From Typha latifolia (taxonomy: Eukaryota > Streptophyta > Magnoliopsida > Poales > Typhaceae): a stretch of DNA of 64,000 nt. Below, one piece after another: positions 55,629-64,000 of the stretch. The position numbers and the translations under genes are program-made. The stretch lies in contig CM034112.1 of assembly GCA_019914945.1 (NCBI GenBank), positions 5,107,001 to 5,171,000 on the forward strand. Direction: 5' to 3'. Numbering within the stretch: position 1 is the first letter of the stretch; each line of letters starts with the position of its first letter. The notes under the pieces were generated by a model, which saw only the letters and a list, made by a program, of their open reading frames with translations, was not told where the DNA came from and did no database searches.

Positions 55629-56604
55629 CGCCAATATTTTAACGTGGAAAAACCCAAATGTGAAAAAACCACGGATCCAAACTCGGATCAAAACCAATCA
55701 CTAGAATAGTAGCAGTTACAAGACTGACTCACAAAACAACCCGTCGATCCAAACGACTTTGTTCCTCTAAGTCTTGATCGCTAGAACCCACGATTCACTG
55801 CGTCTTGTGATTGAAGTCTAATCTCAGTAACCCTCGAGATTGATATTTCGTCTAGATAGCTCTTAAGACGAAAGATTAACTTTTGTAGATGAGTGGAACC
55901 TTATTAGTTGAAGAACCGATGTAGCCTCAAGAAGTCTCCTTCAATAATGCTTCTTCAACCACCCTCAAGATAGGGCATCACAATCCTTATATATGATCTC
56001 CAAGATAGAGCCAAATCCAAGTCTTATCCGAACTCACGAAAGTCCAATTTTATCAAACTTCGTTGGTGCGTTCGAACGCAGCCCTGGTGCGTTCGAACGG
56101 CATGACTTGAACTCAGGTGCGTTCGAACGGGCCCGAGTGCGTTCGAACGCGACAACTTGAATTCTTCAGGTTGCGTTCGAACGCGTTTGTGAACGCAGCT
56201 CTCGGTCTGTGTGAACGCAGTACCTGCCTTCGAACGGGCCTGAGTGCGTTCGAACGCGACAACTTGAATTCTTCAGGTTGCGTTCGAACGCGTTTGTGTA
56301 CGCAGCTCTCGGTCTGTGTGAACGCAGTACCCGCGTTCGAACGTGTTTGTGAATGCGGCTCTTTGTCTGTGTGAACGCGGTACCTGCGTTCGAACGTGTT
56401 TGTGAACGCGGCTCTCTATCTGTGTGAACGCAGTACCCGCGTTCGAACGCGTTTGTGAACGCGGTGATAACTCGACGGCTTTTCTCCAATAATCTTGCAA
56501 TTATTCAAACCAGAGATATTCTAGACTTGTGTAAAGCTCATATACATGAAAAAAATACAATTAGAATATTTTGTACACAATTGCCAACAAATAAAAACCT
56601 AACA
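55629..56604 (-). repeat. 3' LTR of Cop-Q, right part
   Basis: Inverted copy of the Cop-P LTR. The minus strand starts TGTTAGGTTTTTATTTGTTG at 56604, and the text runs left to 55629. The terminal part is at 45341-45452, on the other side of Cop-P. Its minisatellite is longer than in Cop-P and includes GGCGCGTTCGAAC-type variants (56060-56465). Confidence 0.9.
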
Positions 56605-56959
56605 ATCTCCCACTTTGGCAATTTGTGACAGAACACTTAGGTTACAAGTTATTACAAAGACTTCAAATTGAGCAATCAACAAGTCTAGAATATTTTGCAC
56701 GTCAATACCTTCAAATAAACATATACCTCCAAGATCAAGTGAAAGTAACTTGAAATGAATATAAACAATCCAAACACAAGTTATCAATGGAGCAAGTTCA
56801 AAAATACTTAAACAGACAACGTTCATAATTTATCCAAGCAAAGTTATAAGCAAGATTAGAAAGACAGAAAGACTCTAATAAACTCCCCCTATTACCATGC
56901 TCCCCCTACACACCTAGGCACCTAGACACTCTCCCCTTTTTTGCCACAAATGCCAAAGA
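56605..56959 (-). other. Cop-Q region between the extra frame and the 3' LTR
   Basis: Minus strand: the extra frame ends, then GGGGGAGCATGG and GGGGGAG phrases, and a polypurine-like GGGAGA just before the LTR. It matches 54160-54530 of Cop-P. No coding sequence. Confidence 0.75.
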
Positions 56960-57578
56960 CTAGGAACTCGGAGGAAACTGACGCTGAAGAATCATCAACA
57001 CAGAGTCAACTACAGTCCCCTGACGAGCTTGCTCAGCTCGTAAATCAGTCACTGCCGAATGGAGATCCCGCACTTGAGTACTAAGCTGATCGAAATGATT
57101 AGAGTACTGTGGTAACTGCCCCTCAGAGTGAGATGTGTCACCATCAGAGCTATCATCAGAACTGTCAGGGTGCGATGAGCGACCAGCGGCGGAAGAGGAC
57201 GGCTTGAGAGGAGACGGCTGGTCGTAAGCTTGACTCCGCTTAAGAGTAACCCGATCCAACGGTTTGTACTAACTAACGGAAGGTTCCGAAGCATCCACAC
57301 GCACCCCACTCTGAGTGCACAAATTCGTAATAAAGATGCCAAACAGTAACCCCTCACGAGGTGCTTCTTTCTATGCAGCTGTGAGAATCGAATCATAGAT
57401 CACCGCAGCCAAATCAACAAATACTCCAGATAACATTGCATGAAGAAGGAATGCACGATCCAGACTGATACTGGAATGTCGAGTCTTGGGAGTAATGTTG
57501 GACAAACAAAACCGGTGAAGCATGCGAGCCACTGGTGTCAGTTTCGCATGCGGCATCATGTTTTCCTTCCAACGTTCC
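56960..57578 (-). pseudogene. Extra ORF of Cop-Q, like the plant 'putative transposon protein' domain
   Basis: One minus-strand frame of about 206 codons with two in-frame TAG stops. It reads VARMLHRFCLSNITPKTRHS, SLDRAFLLHAMLSGVFVDLA, LLFGIFITNLCTQSGVRVDA, then a Ser/Asp-rich tail and a short heptad region (YSNHFDQLSTQVRDLHSAVT). The pattern (P..H.S..S..RA.LL.A...G, then LI..LC...GV) is that of the Transposase_32-type plant domain (family recognised from memory). No transposition activity has been shown for it. Position: between pol and the 3' LTR, sense orientation, where SIRE elements carry an env-like ORF. Its N-terminal part was displaced by Gyp-J. Confidence 0.6.
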
Positions 57579-58286
57579 CTGCATCGCGTTCGCAAATCTA
57601 GAAGAGCTAATTCGGTGCGTTCGAACGCGGTCGGGCGAGTTCGAACGCGGTCGGCAAAAATTGTGTTTTAGGGTTAATTTGAGTTGTTGGTTAGCCTATA
57701 AAAGGGTGTGTATGGCAACCAAAATTATTATTGATTATTGAGATTGAGTTTTGCCTTGCCTCCTTCGTCTTCTTCCCTCCCGTTCTTTCAATCCCCGGCG
57801 ACGCCGCTTCTAACCTCCCTCGTCCGGCTAATCACCCTAGTCCCTTAGGGGTGGCCCTCTTCTCCCCCTTCATCCAATCTATCCAACACTTGCCATAACT
57901 CTTCCATCAACCATAACCCTTCCACCACCACTTTTTCACCGGTGCCACCCCATTAACGCCGGTCCTCCACCATCCACCGTTACCTAGGATCTCGCACCTC
58001 CATCCACGGATCCAAAATAGAGCATCCTGATGTTCGTCCACTAAATGAACGATATCTCGAGATCCCCAACTCCGATTCGTCTGAAACTAGATTTGTTGGA
58101 AAGCTCTTTTCTAGGCCTACAATATATCACGTCGATCCGACGGCGGAATATTTTGGGATCTTATTTCAAAGTTCCGTACCTGATCTAGTACAGATCAAGA
58201 ATTGGAAGAGATCGACCCTTCACCAAAAAGGCGTGATCATATCAAGCTGGTATTAGAGCTCCATAGCCAGAGGCGTGATCGTATCA
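57579..58286 (+). repeat. 5' LTR of Gyp-J, 5'-truncated
   Basis: It matches 61848-62560 of the 3' LTR. It ends with two GTATCA ends 42 bp apart (58244 and 58286), the second followed by PBS TGGTATCAGAGCC at 58290-58302. TATAAAAGG is at 57697. Confidence 0.9.
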
Positions 58287-58327
58287 AGCTGGTATCAGAG
58301 CCACCGTTCCTCGGACAAGCGCTTCCA

Positions 58328-59985
58328 ATGACGACAACTAGATCCATGGCTGCACGGCGAGATGATGAAGAAGAGATTCTCCCAATAGAGGAGGGAGAAA
58401 CGATTGCAGGGACTTCCACCCGTGGAACCGCCCGATCTAATCAGAATACGGAAGAACCTAGCGTTCAAGCTATGTTGGGGTCTCTTTCAGAGCAAATGGC
58501 CATCAACAACCAGATGATGATGGAGATGATGCGGGAACTACGGGCGACAAGGGAAGCAATGAAGAACGGGAAAGCACCATCGACCCCACGACGCGAGTCC
58601 ACCCCCTTGAACCTACCGCCATCGGTTCAGTCTTTGCAACCACAAGAGCCGCTGCTACCACCACCCTATGGGCAGAGGCAAGCAAGGATGGTTACACCAG
58701 GTCCAGTTGTAGGTGAACCCATCCGACGGGTGAACCACTATGGAGACCGCCTTGGAGATCAAGATCCGTGGGCGGGTCAATACGATCCGGAACCACGGCA
58801 AGTTAATCAAAACCGAAGGAGGGATCATCAACCCTTCATGGTGCATCCTCCCTCGGTTAGACAAGGACATGATCCGGAACGAGACAATGGCATCCGTGGA
58901 CAAGTCGTGCGTCTCGAATTTCCCAAGTTCAAAGGTGGCGACCCGATTGATTGGTTGTATAGGGCGGAGCAATTCTTTGCATACCAAGGAACGGCGGAAG
59001 AGTACAAGGTGACGCTTGCAAGCTTCCACCTTGAGGATGCGGCGTTTCATTGGTTTCGAGCAGCCAATGCCACTGAGGCTATCGAAACTTGTGCTGAATT
59101 TTGCGCCGATATCACACGGCGATTTGGAGCATCGGGCTATGAAGACTTTGATGCTCTCCTCTCAAAGACGGTACAGAAGACCATGGTTGGGTCATACCAA
59201 GAAGAATTTGAGAGGATTAGTAGTCGATGTCATCCACCATGGACGGATTAGCAACTTCGCAGCACCTTCATCTCCGGGCTGCGGGGTGACATACAAGCCG
59301 ATGTGAGGGCTTTAAGGCCTAGAACCTTAAAGGAGGCCTTCGAAGATGTGGTGCTTATGGAAGACAAACATAGGGCCATAAAGATACACTTGAAACAGAG
59401 TTGGATGAGCCAAGGAAGCCGCAATCAAACTCAACCAAACATAGCGGCGGGAAATACTATCGGAGTACCAAGGGTTGCTGCTACAGTGGTACCTCCTCGA
59501 GCACCCTTGAAGCCATCCCAAGATGTGAAGTATGCACCTAGAGGTCCGGGACGAGCACTCACACCAGCCCAAGTAGAAGAAAGAAGAGCCAAGGGCCTAT
59601 GCTTCCGTTGTGATGAGAAGTTTGTACCCGGGCATTGCTGCGCTAAACCGATGGGATCGATGATGCTAATCGATGGATTGGAGGAAGCGGAGGATGAGTT
59701 TGCAGCTGAAGGTGCAGATGTGGCTAGACATCAAGGAGAAGAAGTTGAGGAGCAACCCGTGGAGGACATGATAGCCGAAATCTCCCTCCACGCCTATTCG
59801 GGGACAGCTGCGCCAAAGACCTTGCGGGTGAACGGGGTAGTCAAGAAAACCACAATGAGAATCTTGATTGACACCGGGTCCACCCACAACTTCATTGACA
59901 AGAGGCTCCTTAGGAAGATTGGGCTCGAGTCGGAACCCACGGAAGGGTTCGATGTGACGATCAGAGATGGCACCACATTGCGAGC
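58328..59985 (+). pseudogene. Gyp-J gag-protease frame with one in-frame TAG
   Basis: The start at MTTTRSMAARRDDEEEILPI (58328) matches Gyp-H. A longer upstream frame exists, but it begins inside the LTR. 308 codons run open to TAG at 59249, inside PPWTD-stop-QLRSTFISGL, where other copies have a Gln codon. The same frame then continues for about 245 codons: RALRPRTLKEAFEDVVLMED, the knuckle LCFRCDEKFVPGHCC, DMIAEISLHAYSGTAAPKTL and MRILIDTGSTHNFIDKR (protease, DTG). It breaks at a run of nine T at 59989. Apart from the TAG this is the most complete gag-protease frame in the window. Confidence 0.9.
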
Positions 59986-59989
59986 AGAT

Positions 59990-60370
59990 TTTTTTTTGTG
60001 GAGGTGTGGAATTGAAGGTGCAAGGCCAAACTTTCACATTGGACCTTTATCCGTTGGCCTTGCAAGGTGCCGATATTGTTTTGGGGACTCAATGGCTTCG
60101 AAGCTTGGGGCCCGTGACATTTGATTTTATAAGCCTCACATTGACGGTTTGGAGAAATGACAAGAGAGTGCTGCTAGATGGAAGCCAACCGCTGCTTGAA
60201 CTTCCAAATGAAGGGGTCGCAAGGGAGCTCGCTTCTTTCTCTGCGGAGAGCTAGTGCAGAGGATAGTGAGCTGGTCCAACTCATGGAGGAGTTGAGAGAG
60301 AACCCCTCAAGCCACCCCGAGCACGAGGAGCGCGATCAAGGTACCCCAGAACGAAGAGCTACGGAGACTA
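59990..60370 (+). pseudogene. Gyp-J protease end joined to the pre-integrase region
   Basis: After the T run the reading moves to another frame: CGGVELKVQGQTFTLDLYPL, GADIVLGTQWLRSLGPVTFD, then KRVLLDGSQPLLELPNEGVA passing directly to RELASFSAES and a stop. In full elements LLDG... is followed by RT and RNase H, and ASFSA lies after them. LRRASAEDSELVQLMEELRE then continues in a third frame. Confidence 0.85.
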
Positions 60371-61201
60371 TTGATGGCACACTTCCATGATACTCCTATA
60401 GTAGGGCATAAAGGGGTATTACATACCTACAAGCGGCTGGCCCAAAACTGTACATGGACAGCGATGAAGACGGACGTGAAGAAGTATGTGCGTGAATGTC
60501 AAATCTGCCAACGAGTCAAATCGGAGGCACTCGAGCCTAGCGGGCTGCTACAACCACTACCTATTCCAGAGCGTATTTGGGAGGATATCTCCATGGACTT
60601 CATCGAGGGGCTGCCGGAGGTTCGGGGACAATCGGTGGTGTTTGTTGTGGTGGATAGACTGAGCAAATATGCTCATTTCATAACATTGTCTCACCCATTT
60701 TCAGCAAAAAAGGTTGCTGAAATTTTTGTTCGGGAAGTGGCACGCTTGCATGGGATGCCTAGGACGATCGTGTCAGACCGGGATCGCATCTTCATCAGTG
60801 AGTTTTGGTTCGAGTTCTTCAGATTGCAAGGGACTCAAATCAACTTGAGTTCAGCTTATCACCCTGAGACGGATGGCCAAACCGAGGTGGTGAATCGCGG
60901 ACTGGAGCAATACTTGCGATGCTTTGTGGCGGAACGACCAAAGGATCGGGTCAAATTCCTTCCATGGGCTGAGTGGTCATACAATACTGCTCATCACTAT
61001 AGCATCGGCATGACCCCCTTTGAGGCGGTTTATGGGCGCACTCCACCTGTCTTGCGTGCCTATGATAGACTCGCGGCGGCAGATAGGACCGAGCTTGACT
61101 TGGAGCTTGCTGATCGAGATGAAACATTGAGACTGCTCAAGACTCAACTAGCCACAGCCCAAAACCGCATGAAGCAAACTCATGACAAAGGGCCGACGTG
61201 A
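60371..61201 (+). pseudogene. Gyp-J integrase, 276 codons
   Basis: HHCC domain: HFHDTPIVGHKG ... CQICQRVKSE, all four ligands present. Catalytic Asp in SMDFIEGLP, Asp in VSDRDRIF and Glu in GQTEVVNR; the DDE triad with 35-residue spacing is intact. EQYLRCFVAERPKDRVKFLP and FEAVYGRTPPVLRAYDRLAA follow, ending RMKQTHDKGPT through a frameshift. It lacks a natural start because it is normally cleaved from Gag-Pol. It would insert element DNA, with the chromodomain module in a separate frame. Confidence 0.9.
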
Positions 61202-61573
61202 GCAAGAATTTGAGGTGCATCAATTGGTGTTCATTCGAGCTCAACCATATCGGCAATCCACATTAAGACCAATTTTGAACCAAAAGTTGGGTTACAAGTA
61301 CTACGGTCCGTACCGAGTGCTACAACGAATTGGTCCAGTAGCTTACCGGTTGGACCTACCTAAAAGAACTAGGTGGTGGGTTCGGCCTTACCCGAACTAA
61401 TGGAGGAGGATGGCCCCATTGAACCGGTCCGAGTATTAGGCCGCAGGAGAAGACGCCATGGGACTAGATTAGAGACTGAAGTGCTAATTGAGTGGCTGGG
61501 CAAATCTACTGACGAGTCTACCTGGGAGCTAGAGTCAGATATCATGGATCGCTTTCCAAATTTCAAACCTTGA
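61182..61573 (+). pseudogene. Gyp-J GPY/F module and chromodomain
   Basis: LVFIRAQPYRQSTLRPILNQ then KLGYKYYGPYRVLQRIGPVA (GPY/F). About 25 codons (the HPVFHVSALKAQIGPN stretch of Gyp-H) are deleted at LPKRTRWW. A second frame gives VGSALPELMEEDGPIEPVRV, RRRRHGTRLETEVLIEWLGK and ESTWELESDIMDRFPNFKP, a complete chromodomain ending 28 bp before the 3' LTR. Confidence 0.88.
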
Positions 61574-61600
61574 GGACAAGGTTGCAGAAGCGTGGTGGAT

Positions 61601-62560
61601 TGATACGATTTAGACTTCACCGACGTCGTCTCGAGCATGGATTCACTTTAGGAGTGTTTTTGTTTCATGTTTTAGTGTTTAATTTCTATTAAAATAAGTT
61701 TTCTATAAGTCGCGTTCGAACACGGGTGGAGTGAGTTCGAACGCGGTTTGTGAACAAGGTTGTGAATGTGGGTGAAGATAGTGTTCGAACGCCTGCATTG
61801 CGTTCGCAAATACCGACAGGCGCGTTTGCTCCCGTGTTCGAACGCCTGCATCGCGTTCGCAAATCCAGAAGAGCTAATTCGGTGCGTTCGAACGCGGTCG
61901 AGCGAGTTCGAACGCGGTCGGCGAAAATTGTATTTTAGGGTTAATTTGAGTTGTTGGTTAGCCTATAAAAGGATGTGTATGGCAACCAAAATTATTATTG
62001 ATTATTGAGATTGAGTTTTGCCTTGCCTCCTTCGTTTTTTTCGCTCCCGTTCTTTCAATCCCCGGCGACGCCGCTTCTAACCTCCCTCGTCCGGCTAATC
62101 ACCCTAGTCCCTTAGGGGTGGCCCTCTTCTCCGCCTTCGTCCAATCTATCCAACACTTGCCCTAACTCTTCCATCAACCATAACCCTTCCACCACCACTT
62201 TTTCACCGGTTCCACCCCATTAACGCCGGTCCTCCACCATCCACCATTACCTAGGATCTCGTGCCTCCATCCACGGATCCAAAAGAGAGCATCCTGACAT
62301 TCGTCCACTAAACGAACGATATCTCAAGATCCCCAATCCGATTCGCCTGAAACTAGATTTTTTGAAAAGCTCTTTTCTGAGCCTACAATATATCAAAATT
62401 TCACGTCGATCCGACGGCGGAATATTTCGGGATCTTATTTTAAAGTTCCGTGCCAGATCTAGTCCAAATCAAGAATTGGAAGAGATCGACCCTTCACCAA
62501 AAAGGCGTGATCGTATCAAGCTGGTATCAGAGCTCCATAGCTAGAGGCGTGATCGTATCA
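61601..62560 (+). repeat. 3' LTR of Gyp-J (960 bp)
   Basis: TGATACGATTTAGACTTC to GATCGTATCA. The last 42 bp (62519-62560) contain AGCTGGTATCAGAGC, a primer-binding-site copy inside the LTR. U3 at 61720-61925 has six TTCGAACGC motifs; TATAAAAGG is at 61964. Cop-Q sequence follows directly. Confidence 0.92.
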
Positions 62561-63627
62561 ACAGCTTTCCTAGGCATTCTCGCAAAAGTGAAGAAAAATT
62601 CAGAAATTCGGCCGAAAGATGCAAGATCCAGAGGGGAACTACCCTCTAAAAGGGTTTGTAGTGAGAAATTTGTTGAAAAATACCAAGATCTTGAAGATTT
62701 GAGAGGGAGGAAATGATGGGTTTCTGGGGTTTGGAAGATGGAAGATGAAAACCCTTGGGTTCGGACGCAATATTTAAAGAATCCTCGAGTGCGTTCGAAC
62801 GCACCAGTCTGCGCGTTCGAATGCGCTAGTCACCGCGTTCGAACTCAAAAATCTGCGTTCGAACACCCTTTTTTTTATTTATTTTTAAGTAAAAAGTCTA
62901 AAAAAAATCAAAAAATCTTTTTAGAGATGCACTTCTAGAAATTCAAAATAGATTCAAGACATAGAATATGACAATCGAGTGAAATAAGTCATACATAGAT
63001 CAACCAAATCATCAAAAGCATATTATAATCAATTCTAATGCATCACTCAAAATTAAATTAATCTTGATTGATCATAACAATATGCATATGCAAGGTGACT
63101 ATAGATAACATGAAACATTCTTCTTAAATAAACTTTCCTATTTAAACAATGATACTACACAGTAGTCAAACCGACTTAGTATTGAAATTTGCACTTTTCG
63201 ACTTATTCTCCATAACCGAACAGGAATTTTTCCTTTATATTTTTTTTATAAATAAACCATATAGGTGCAATGATGACTTTCACACATGAGTAGGTAGCCC
63301 TTTTCGTTTAGTACAAATCAAACAATGTGACAGAATATATACACAAATAGCAAAAATTTTATTTAATTAGTAAGTAATGTACTGAGTCAAACTGGACTCT
63401 AAACAAGATGGCTTTCACACTAACTCATTGTAGCCCTTTTCATTGATCTTTCATGAACACATTTGTGATGACTAAGCATGAGGTCAAACTGTGCAAATCA
63501 AGGTCAATAATGAGCTATTTAAAAAGAATTTCACGATGTCATGCTCACTCAAGAATATACACACGTTATGAGTGCATTAATTTCAGTATAATTATCATAT
63601 AAGTCGAGAGAGTGAATAACTCAGAAA
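62561..63627 (-). other. Cop-Q internal region beyond Gyp-J
   Basis: On the minus strand an ATG at 62593 begins MPRKAV and is cut at once by Gyp-J. This is the likely start of the extra Cop-Q frame. Upstream of it, 62870-63610 matches 53100-53790 of Cop-P in inverted orientation. Two further TTCGAACGC-type motifs lie at 62790-62860. No pol sequence is visible. Confidence 0.7.
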
Positions 63628-64000
63628 TGATACAATATATCAAAATTTCACGTCGATTCGACGGCGGAATATTTCGGGATCTTATTTTAAAGTTCCATGC
63701 CAGATCTAGTCCAGATCAAGAATTAGAAGAGATCGACCCTTCACCAAAAAAGCGTGATCGTATCAAGCTGGTATTAGAGCTCCATAGCCAGAGGCGTAAT
63801 CGTATCAGCAGCTTTCCTAGGCATTCTCGCAAAAGTGAAGAAAAACTCAGAAATTCGGTCGAAAGATGCAAAGATCCAGAGGAGAACTACCCTTTAAAAG
63901 GGTTTGTAGTGAGAAATTTGATGAAAAATACCAAGATCTTGAAGATTTGAGAGGGAGGAAATGATGGGTTTCTAGGGTTTGGAAGATGGAAGATGAAAAC
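63628..64000 (+). repeat. Direct duplication of 62384-62753
   Basis: From ACAATATATCAAAATTTCAC through the Gyp-J-type LTR end (GTAATCGTATCA at 63808) and on into the adjoining Cop-Q text (AGCTTTCCTAGGCATTCTCG) to the window end, this repeats 62384-62753 with about one change in 25 bases. Because it contains the element-host junction, it is a duplication of that junction, not an independent insertion. It offers a second, independent copy of the LTR end and PBS-like unit. Confidence 0.88.

Larger units (their letters stand above)
57579..62560 (+). mobile_element. Gyp-J: RT-less chromovirus inserted in Cop-Q
   Basis: The 5' LTR lacks its first part (starts at CTGCATCGCG, 57579). PBS, gag, protease, integrase, GPY/F, chromodomain and a complete 3' LTR (61601-62560) follow. 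RT and RNase H are missing at about 60180-60240, at nearly the same junction as in Gyp-H. Left and right flanks are parts of one Cop-Q reading frame. The missing LTR head and missing middle of that frame suggest a deletion at the left edge after insertion. Confidence 0.9.
45341..63627 (-). mobile_element. Cop-Q: SIRE-like copia element, host of Cop-P and Gyp-J
   Basis: The 3' LTR lies on the left in two pieces (45341-45452 and 55629-56604, split by Cop-P). The internal region continues at 56605-57578, is interrupted by Gyp-J (57579-62560), and resumes at 62561-63627. Evidence for one element: both internal parts match the 3' internal region of Cop-P in inverted orientation (62870-63610 against 53100-53790). 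The two sides of Gyp-J also fit the beginning and body of one reading frame. The gag/pol part and 5' LTR are outside the window. Gyp-G sequence lies immediately left of 45341, so Cop-Q inserted there. Confidence 0.75.

Noticed and set aside
56117..56500. Open frames on both strands
   Set aside because: Same minisatellite in the Cop-Q LTR; Cys/Arg-rich repeats with no protein family.
58202..58327. Start of Gyp-J gag at 58202 (349-codon frame)
   Set aside because: The first 42 codons lie in the LTR and across the PBS. The conserved start MTTTRSMAAR at 58328 is shared with Gyp-H and follows the PBS.

Overview
The window is nuclear DNA of a flowering plant. It contains one intact host gene of a land-plant family (an AT-hook/PPC 'AHL' gene). 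The rest is plant LTR retrotransposons: Ty3/gypsy chromoviruses with a chromodomain after the integrase, and Ty1/copia elements including a SIRE/Maximus-like family. I cannot name the species. No tRNA, rRNA, CRISPR or bacterial-type feature was found.

Layout. 1-9.6 kb is AT-rich intergenic DNA with decayed elements: Cop-1 (copia, + strand, about 2.28-5.59 kb), a palindromic MITE (2788-3021), a 32-bp imperfect tandem array, and Cop-2 (copia, - strand, 5629-9551). 10.7-13.5 kb is the only host-gene island: an intronless AHL gene (11331-12209, - strand). A (CT)n tract lies downstream; upstream are a (GA)n tract, a TATA-like box and a GC-rich region with G-box and CRE-like motifs. From about 14.5 kb to the end everything is retrotransposon, mostly nested.

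Nesting order. Gyp-A (15301-21046) sits in the chromodomain region of remnant Gyp-U. Gyp-B (-) follows and is cut by an isolated LTR, Gyp-C. Gyp-D (+, from 25442) is split by Gyp-F (-, 27789-33726), whose own LTR carries an isolated LTR of the A/B type. A 2.8-kb non-coding block of unknown type (35313-38100) follows. Then come Gyp-K, Gyp-M and Gyp-G. Gyp-G is broken by Cop-Q (-, from 45341). Cop-Q contains Cop-P (+, 45453-55628, target duplication AACGC). Cop-P contains Gyp-H (-, 46237-51217, target duplication AAGTC) inside its 5' LTR. Cop-Q also contains Gyp-J (+, 57579-62560), which interrupts an extra open frame of Cop-Q.

The most unusual content is in these elements. (1) Gyp-F, Gyp-H and Gyp-J lack reverse transcriptase and RNase H at one related junction but keep gag, protease, integrase and chromodomain. 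Gyp-H is also the youngest-looking element, with nearly identical LTRs, so this looks like a non-autonomous lineage mobilised in trans. (2) The outer ends of several LTR families carry tandem copies of the tRNA-iMet primer-binding site inside the LTR. (3) Cop-P has its gag zinc knuckle joined in frame to the last residues of RNase H, with all other pol domains gone. (4) The palindrome GCGTTCGAACGC is dense in both gypsy and copia LTRs here. All retroelement reading frames I examined carry lesions or are incomplete. The AHL gene is the only one I would call an intact host gene.
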